Assembly: GCF_000720425.1 (NCBI RefSeq)
Contig: NZ_JOAJ01000009.1
Location: forward strand, 62,001-126,000
From: Nocardia rhamnosiphila NBRC 108938
GTDB taxonomy: Bacteria; Actinomycetota; Actinomycetes; Mycobacteriales; Mycobacteriaceae
Direction: 5' to 3'
Length of the DNA stretch: 64,000 nucleotides
Shown one piece after another: positions 61,246 to 64,000 of the stretch. The notes below the pieces were generated by a model. That model saw only the letters and a program-made list of their open reading frames with translations, had not been told where the DNA came from and did no database searches. The position numbers were made by a program, and so were the translations under genes. The first letter of the stretch is position 1. Each line of letters begins with the position of its first letter.

Positions 61246-61410
61246 TTACTGCTTCGGCCGTTTGAGGTAGGCCACGTGCTGCTCACCGGTCGGCCCGGGC
61301 AGCACGGTCACCAGCTCCCAGCCGTCGGCGCCCCACTGATCCAGGATCTGTTTGGTCGCATGCGTCAGCAGCGGTACGGTCGCGTATTCCCACTGGGTCA
61401 CATCGCTCAT
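61246..61410 (-). CDS. DUF4177 small protein (Rv3678A family)
   Basis: 54 residues: WEYATVPLLTHATKQILDQW then GADGWELVTVLPGP, ending YLKRPKQ. The xxWEYxxV...GWELVxV layout is DUF4177. ATG 61410 matches the expected N-terminus; a GTG two codons earlier is possible. Function is unknown. First gene of the leftward ridA-MBL set; divergent from the Get3-like ATPase pair. Confidence 0.88.
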   Translation of the reverse strand: MSDVTQWEYATVPLLTHATKQILDQWGADGWELVTVLPGPTGEQHVAYLKRPKQ

Positions 61411-61560
61411 GCGCACGGAGCCTACTGGGTGCCGTCCGCGAGGCCCACGGCGCAACCGCGGGTCCGGTGATAGAGGGGCGGTCCCGGTGTCTGGTACACC
61501 ACATCCGCACAAACCCCAGTATGCGGGCGTCCGTCCGGTGCGAGTTATAGGCTCGCGACC

Positions 61561-62598
61561 GTGGCAGAACCAACGACGATGTCGGAATCGGCCGAACCGG
61601 GCCTGAAGACGGGGTGGCCCGACAGCGCGACGAACGCCCGCCTGCACTACGTATCCGGTAAGGGCGGCACCGGTAAGTCGACGGTGTCCGCGTCCCTGGC
61701 ACTGGCGTTGGCCGCCGGGGGGCGGCGGGTGCTGCTGGTCGAGGTGGAGAACCGCCAGTCGATTGCCCAGCTGTTCGATCTGCCGCCGTTGCCGCCCACC
61801 GAAACGAAGATCGCGACCGCCGACGGCGGCGGCGAAGTGGTGGCCCTGGCACTCGATATCGAGCACGCGTTCCTGGAATACCTCGATATGTTCTACAACC
61901 TCGGCTTCGCCGGCCGCGCGATGCGCCGGATGGGCGCCATAGATTTCGTCACCACCATCGCGCCGGGCCTGCGCGATGTCATCCTGACCGGCAAGATCAA
62001 GGAATGCGTGGTCCGGTCCGATAAAACCGGGCGTCCCGTCTACGACGAGGTGGTCGTCGACGCACCGCCGACCGGCCGGATCGCCAGTTTCCTCGACGTC
62101 ACCCAGGCCATGGCCGAACTCGCCAAGGGCGGCCCGATCGCCGCCCAGGCCGACGGGGTATCCAAACTGCTGCATTCGGACCAGACGGTGATCCATCTGG
62201 TGACGCTGCTCGAGGCACTGCCGGTCCAGGAGACCCTGGATGCCATCGCCGAGCTGCGCGGAAACGACCTGCGTATCGGCAGCGTGATCGTCAACCGCGC
62301 CGCGCACAGCCCGCTCAACGCACAGACGCGGGCCGCCGCAGCAGCCGGTGAACTCGATACCGACGCCGTGCGCGCCGGATTGGAATCCGCCGGGATCACC
62401 CTATCCGCGGCCGACTTCGCGGGCCTGCTCACCGAGACAGTGGAGCATTCCGCCACCCTCGGCGCCCAGGACACCAGCGCCGCCGAACTGCTGGATCTGG
62501 AGGTCGCCCGGCTGCTGCTGCCCGCCCTCCCCAACGGTATGGACCTGGGCGGTCTCTACGAACTGGCCGCCCATCTGAGCGAGCAGGGAGTCCGATGA
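61561..62598 (+). CDS. Get3/ArsA-like ATPase, first subunit (Rv3679 family)
   Basis: 345 residues of the SIMIBI/ArsA class. The deviant P-loop [20 protein letters not shown] lies near 30-49, with the signature Lys. Switch II-type [16 protein letters not shown] follows near 165. In M. tuberculosis the Rv3679-Rv3680 pair forms a Get3-like complex linked to tolerance of small toxic compounds. GTG start. Its stop overlaps the next start (ATGA), so the two subunits are coupled in translation. Confidence 0.9.
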   Translation: MAEPTTMSESAEPGLKTGWPDSATNARLHYVSGKGGTGKSTVSASLALALAAGGRRVLLVEVENRQSIAQLFDLPPLPPTETKIATADGGGEVVALALDIEHAFLEYLDMFYNLGFAGRAMRRMGAIDFVTTIAPGLRDVILTGKIKECVVRSDKTGRPVYDEVVVDAPPTGRIASFLDVTQAMAELAKGGPIAAQADGVSKLLHSDQTVIHLVTLLEALPVQETLDAIAELRGNDLRIGSVIVNRAAHSPLNAQTRAAAAAGELDTDAVRAGLESAGITLSAADFAGLLTETVEHSATLGAQDTSAAELLDLEVARLLLPALPNGMDLGGLYELAAHLSEQGVR

Positions 62599-63734
62599 GC
62601 ACCCGACCGGCAGGCCCGGCCCCCCTCGACATCTCGACCATCCTCGGCGACCCGACGGCTCGCGTCGTGGTGTGCTGCGGTTCGGGCGGCGTCGGGAAGA
62701 CCACCACGGCGGCGGCGATCGCGTTGCGCGCGGCCGAGCAGGGACGCAAGGTCGTCGTCCTCACCATCGACCCGGCTCGCCGACTGGCCCAGTCGCTGGG
62801 CGTCGCGGACCTGGACAACCGTCCGCAGCGGGTCGAACTGGGGCCGGAGGCGAAGGGCGAGTTGCACGCCATGATGCTGAACATGCGACGCACATTCGAC
62901 GAGATGGTGCTCGAGCACACCTCCGCCGACAAGGCCGAGCAGATCTTCGCCAACCCCTTCTACCAAGCGGTGGCCTCCTCGTTCGGCGGCACCCAGGAAT
63001 ACATGGCAATGGAGAAGCTGGGCCAGCTCGCCGGGCACCGCGAATGGGATCTGATCGTCGTGGATACCCCGCCCTCACGTAACGCCCTGGACTTTCTCGA
63101 TGCCCCCAAACGGCTCGGCACCTTCTTGGAGGGCCGAATGATCCGGGTCATCATGGCTCCCGGCCGGGGCGTCGGGCGGTTCGTCACGGGCGCCATGGCC
63201 CTGGCCGTACGCGGGGTGTCGACCATCGTGGGCGGCCAGATGCTCAAGGACGCCTCGAACTTCCTGCAATCACTGGAATCGCTGTTCGGCGGCTTCCAGG
63301 AGCGGGCCAACCGCACATTCGCCATGCTGGCCAGGCCCGGTACTCATTTCCTGGTGGTCGCCGCACCGGAACCCGATGCGCTGCGCGAGGCGTCGTTCTT
63401 CGTGGACCGGCTGTCCACCGAACAGATGCCGCTGGCCGGGCTGGTACTCAACCGGACCCATCCGGTGCTGTGCTCGCTGCCCTCGGATCACGCTCTCACG
63501 GCCGCCGACGGGCTCGATGATTCGGATCCGCTATCGGCGGGAGTGCTGCGCGTCCACGCTCAGCGGGTCGCGACCGCACGGCGCGAACAGCACCTGCTGC
63601 ACCGGTTCACGGGCGCGCATCCGCGGGTGCCGATCGTCTCGGTGACGGCGCTGCCGTTCGATGTGACCGACCTCGACGCCCTACGAGCGGTCGGGGCGCA
63701 ATTGGCCGGTACGCGGACTCCCGAGGACCACTGA
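62595..63734 (+). CDS. Get3/ArsA-like ATPase, second subunit (Rv3680 family)
   Basis: 379 residues. The P-loop [20 protein letters not shown] is near 27-46; the switch region reads [20 protein letters not shown] near 155-174. Unlike the first subunit it has the TRC40/Get3-like middle region with Met-rich helices ([15 protein letters not shown]). It probably works as a heterodimer with the upstream product. A terminator follows, shared with whiB4. Confidence 0.9.
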   Translation: MSTRPAGPAPLDISTILGDPTARVVVCCGSGGVGKTTTAAAIALRAAEQGRKVVVLTIDPARRLAQSLGVADLDNRPQRVELGPEAKGELHAMMLNMRRTFDEMVLEHTSADKAEQIFANPFYQAVASSFGGTQEYMAMEKLGQLAGHREWDLIVVDTPPSRNALDFLDAPKRLGTFLEGRMIRVIMAPGRGVGRFVTGAMALAVRGVSTIVGGQMLKDASNFLQSLESLFGGFQERANRTFAMLARPGTHFLVVAAPEPDALREASFFVDRLSTEQMPLAGLVLNRTHPVLCSLPSDHALTAADGLDDSDPLSAGVLRVHAQRVATARREQHLLHRFTGAHPRVPIVSVTALPFDVTDLDALRAVGAQLAGTRTPEDH

Positions 63735-63772
63735 GCCGTCCGGGCCGGCTCAGCGCGTCCCGACCGGGCAAA

Positions 63773-63806
63773 CCGCCGGGCACTCGAAATCTCAAGTGCC
63801 CGGCGG
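63773..63806. terminator. Bidirectional terminator between the ATPase pair and whiB4
   Basis: A perfect 12-base-pair stem (CCGCCGGGCACT with its complement) and a ten-base loop lie 38 bases after the ATPase stop and 26 bases before the whiB4 stop. Confidence 0.82.
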
Positions 63807-63831
63807 TCGGTCGTCCAATAGGGATTTGGGT

Positions 63832-64000
63832 TTACATAGCCACCTGGTGCTGACGCTGCGCGTGGAAGAAATCCGACCACGAGGTCACCTCGGGATGCTG
63901 TTTGAGCAGCGCCCGCCGCTGCCGCTCGGTCATACCACCCCACACCCCGAACTCGACCCTGTTGTCCAGAGCGTCCGCCCCGCACTCCATCAGGACCGGG
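63832..64000 (-). CDS. whiB4: WhiB-family iron-sulfur regulator, 3' part (WhiB4-like)
   Basis: Only the C-terminal 56 residues are inside the window; the gene continues past 64000. The visible part reads PVLMECGADALDNRVEFGVW then GGMTERQRRALLKQHP, which contains the last cluster Cys, the GVWGG turn and the basic DNA-binding end of WhiB proteins. TAA stop at 63832. The position next to Rv3680 identifies WhiB4, an oxygen/redox-sensing [4Fe-4S] regulator. Confidence 0.9.
   Translation of the reverse strand, partial: PVLMECGADALDNRVEFGVWGGMTERQRRALLKQHPEVTSWSDFFHAQRQHQVAM

Overview
The window is high-GC actinobacterial DNA from the order Mycobacteriales, most likely a Nocardia or a close relative. 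Four things point there. Two long blocks keep the gene order of Mycobacterium tuberculosis (hpt-tilS-Rv3626c-dacB-ppa, and holB/Rv3644c-topA-cspA-Rv3649 through Rv3681c/whiB4). There are GlxR/Crp, WhiB, MarP and Tad/Ssd type genes. GTG starts and third-position G/C are common. A locus for the mycobacterial RNA Ms1/MTS2823 sits in its conserved position. Synteny statements come from memory of those genomes, not from a search.

Layout. 1-5.9 kb: a LysR regulator, then the leftward operon dacB-DUF2342 protease-tilS-hpt, with ppa divergent from it. 5.9-6.6 kb: a gene-free stretch with direct repeats and a long inverted repeat. 6.6-17.4 kb: accessory metabolism. This has a crotonase, a YbaK deacylase, a flavin reductase, a Pls-type single-module NRPS translationally coupled to an M1 aminopeptidase, a DUF2752 pair, an alpha/beta hydrolase, an NADP-dependent oxidoreductase and a frameshifted XRE relic. 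17.4-19.4 kb: a TetR switch with two near-identical operators facing a DUF4267-DUF1772 pair. 19.4-23.7 kb: a probable copper-responsive locus. It has a His-rich protein and one MFS pump leftward, and a DHA2-type MFS pump plus a CopZ-like metallochaperone rightward. Each side is preceded by an identical-format ATACCC-N5-GGGTAT palindrome of the CsoR/RicR kind. 24.6-27.35 kb: a decayed integrative element in the 3' half of tRNA-Thr(CGT).

From 27.3 kb the backbone resumes: holB, a DinB protein, topA, a 16-unit 36-bp tandem array, cspA, an MrfA-type helicase, the Tad pilus/Ssd operon, a SerB-like HAD protein, the Ms1 RNA locus, a Rv3662c homologue, the dppABCD peptide importer, acs, nhaA, a holin-like membrane protein, ephE, the acid-resistance protease marP with a Nudix-thioredoxin-nth operon, crp/glxR, a metallo-beta-lactamase-ridA-DUF4177 operon, the two Get3-like ATPases (Rv3679/Rv3680) and the 3' end of whiB4.

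How it fits together: leftward operons are tightly coupled by ATGA/GTGA/TGATG overlaps, and convergent units are separated by long GC-rich hairpins. The most unusual items are the phase-locked 36-bp array between cspA and topA, the twin-operator copper locus, the tRNA-anchored element whose integrase remnant is fused to a membrane segment, the Ms1 homologue with its own promoter and terminator, and a TadE gene with no canonical start codon.
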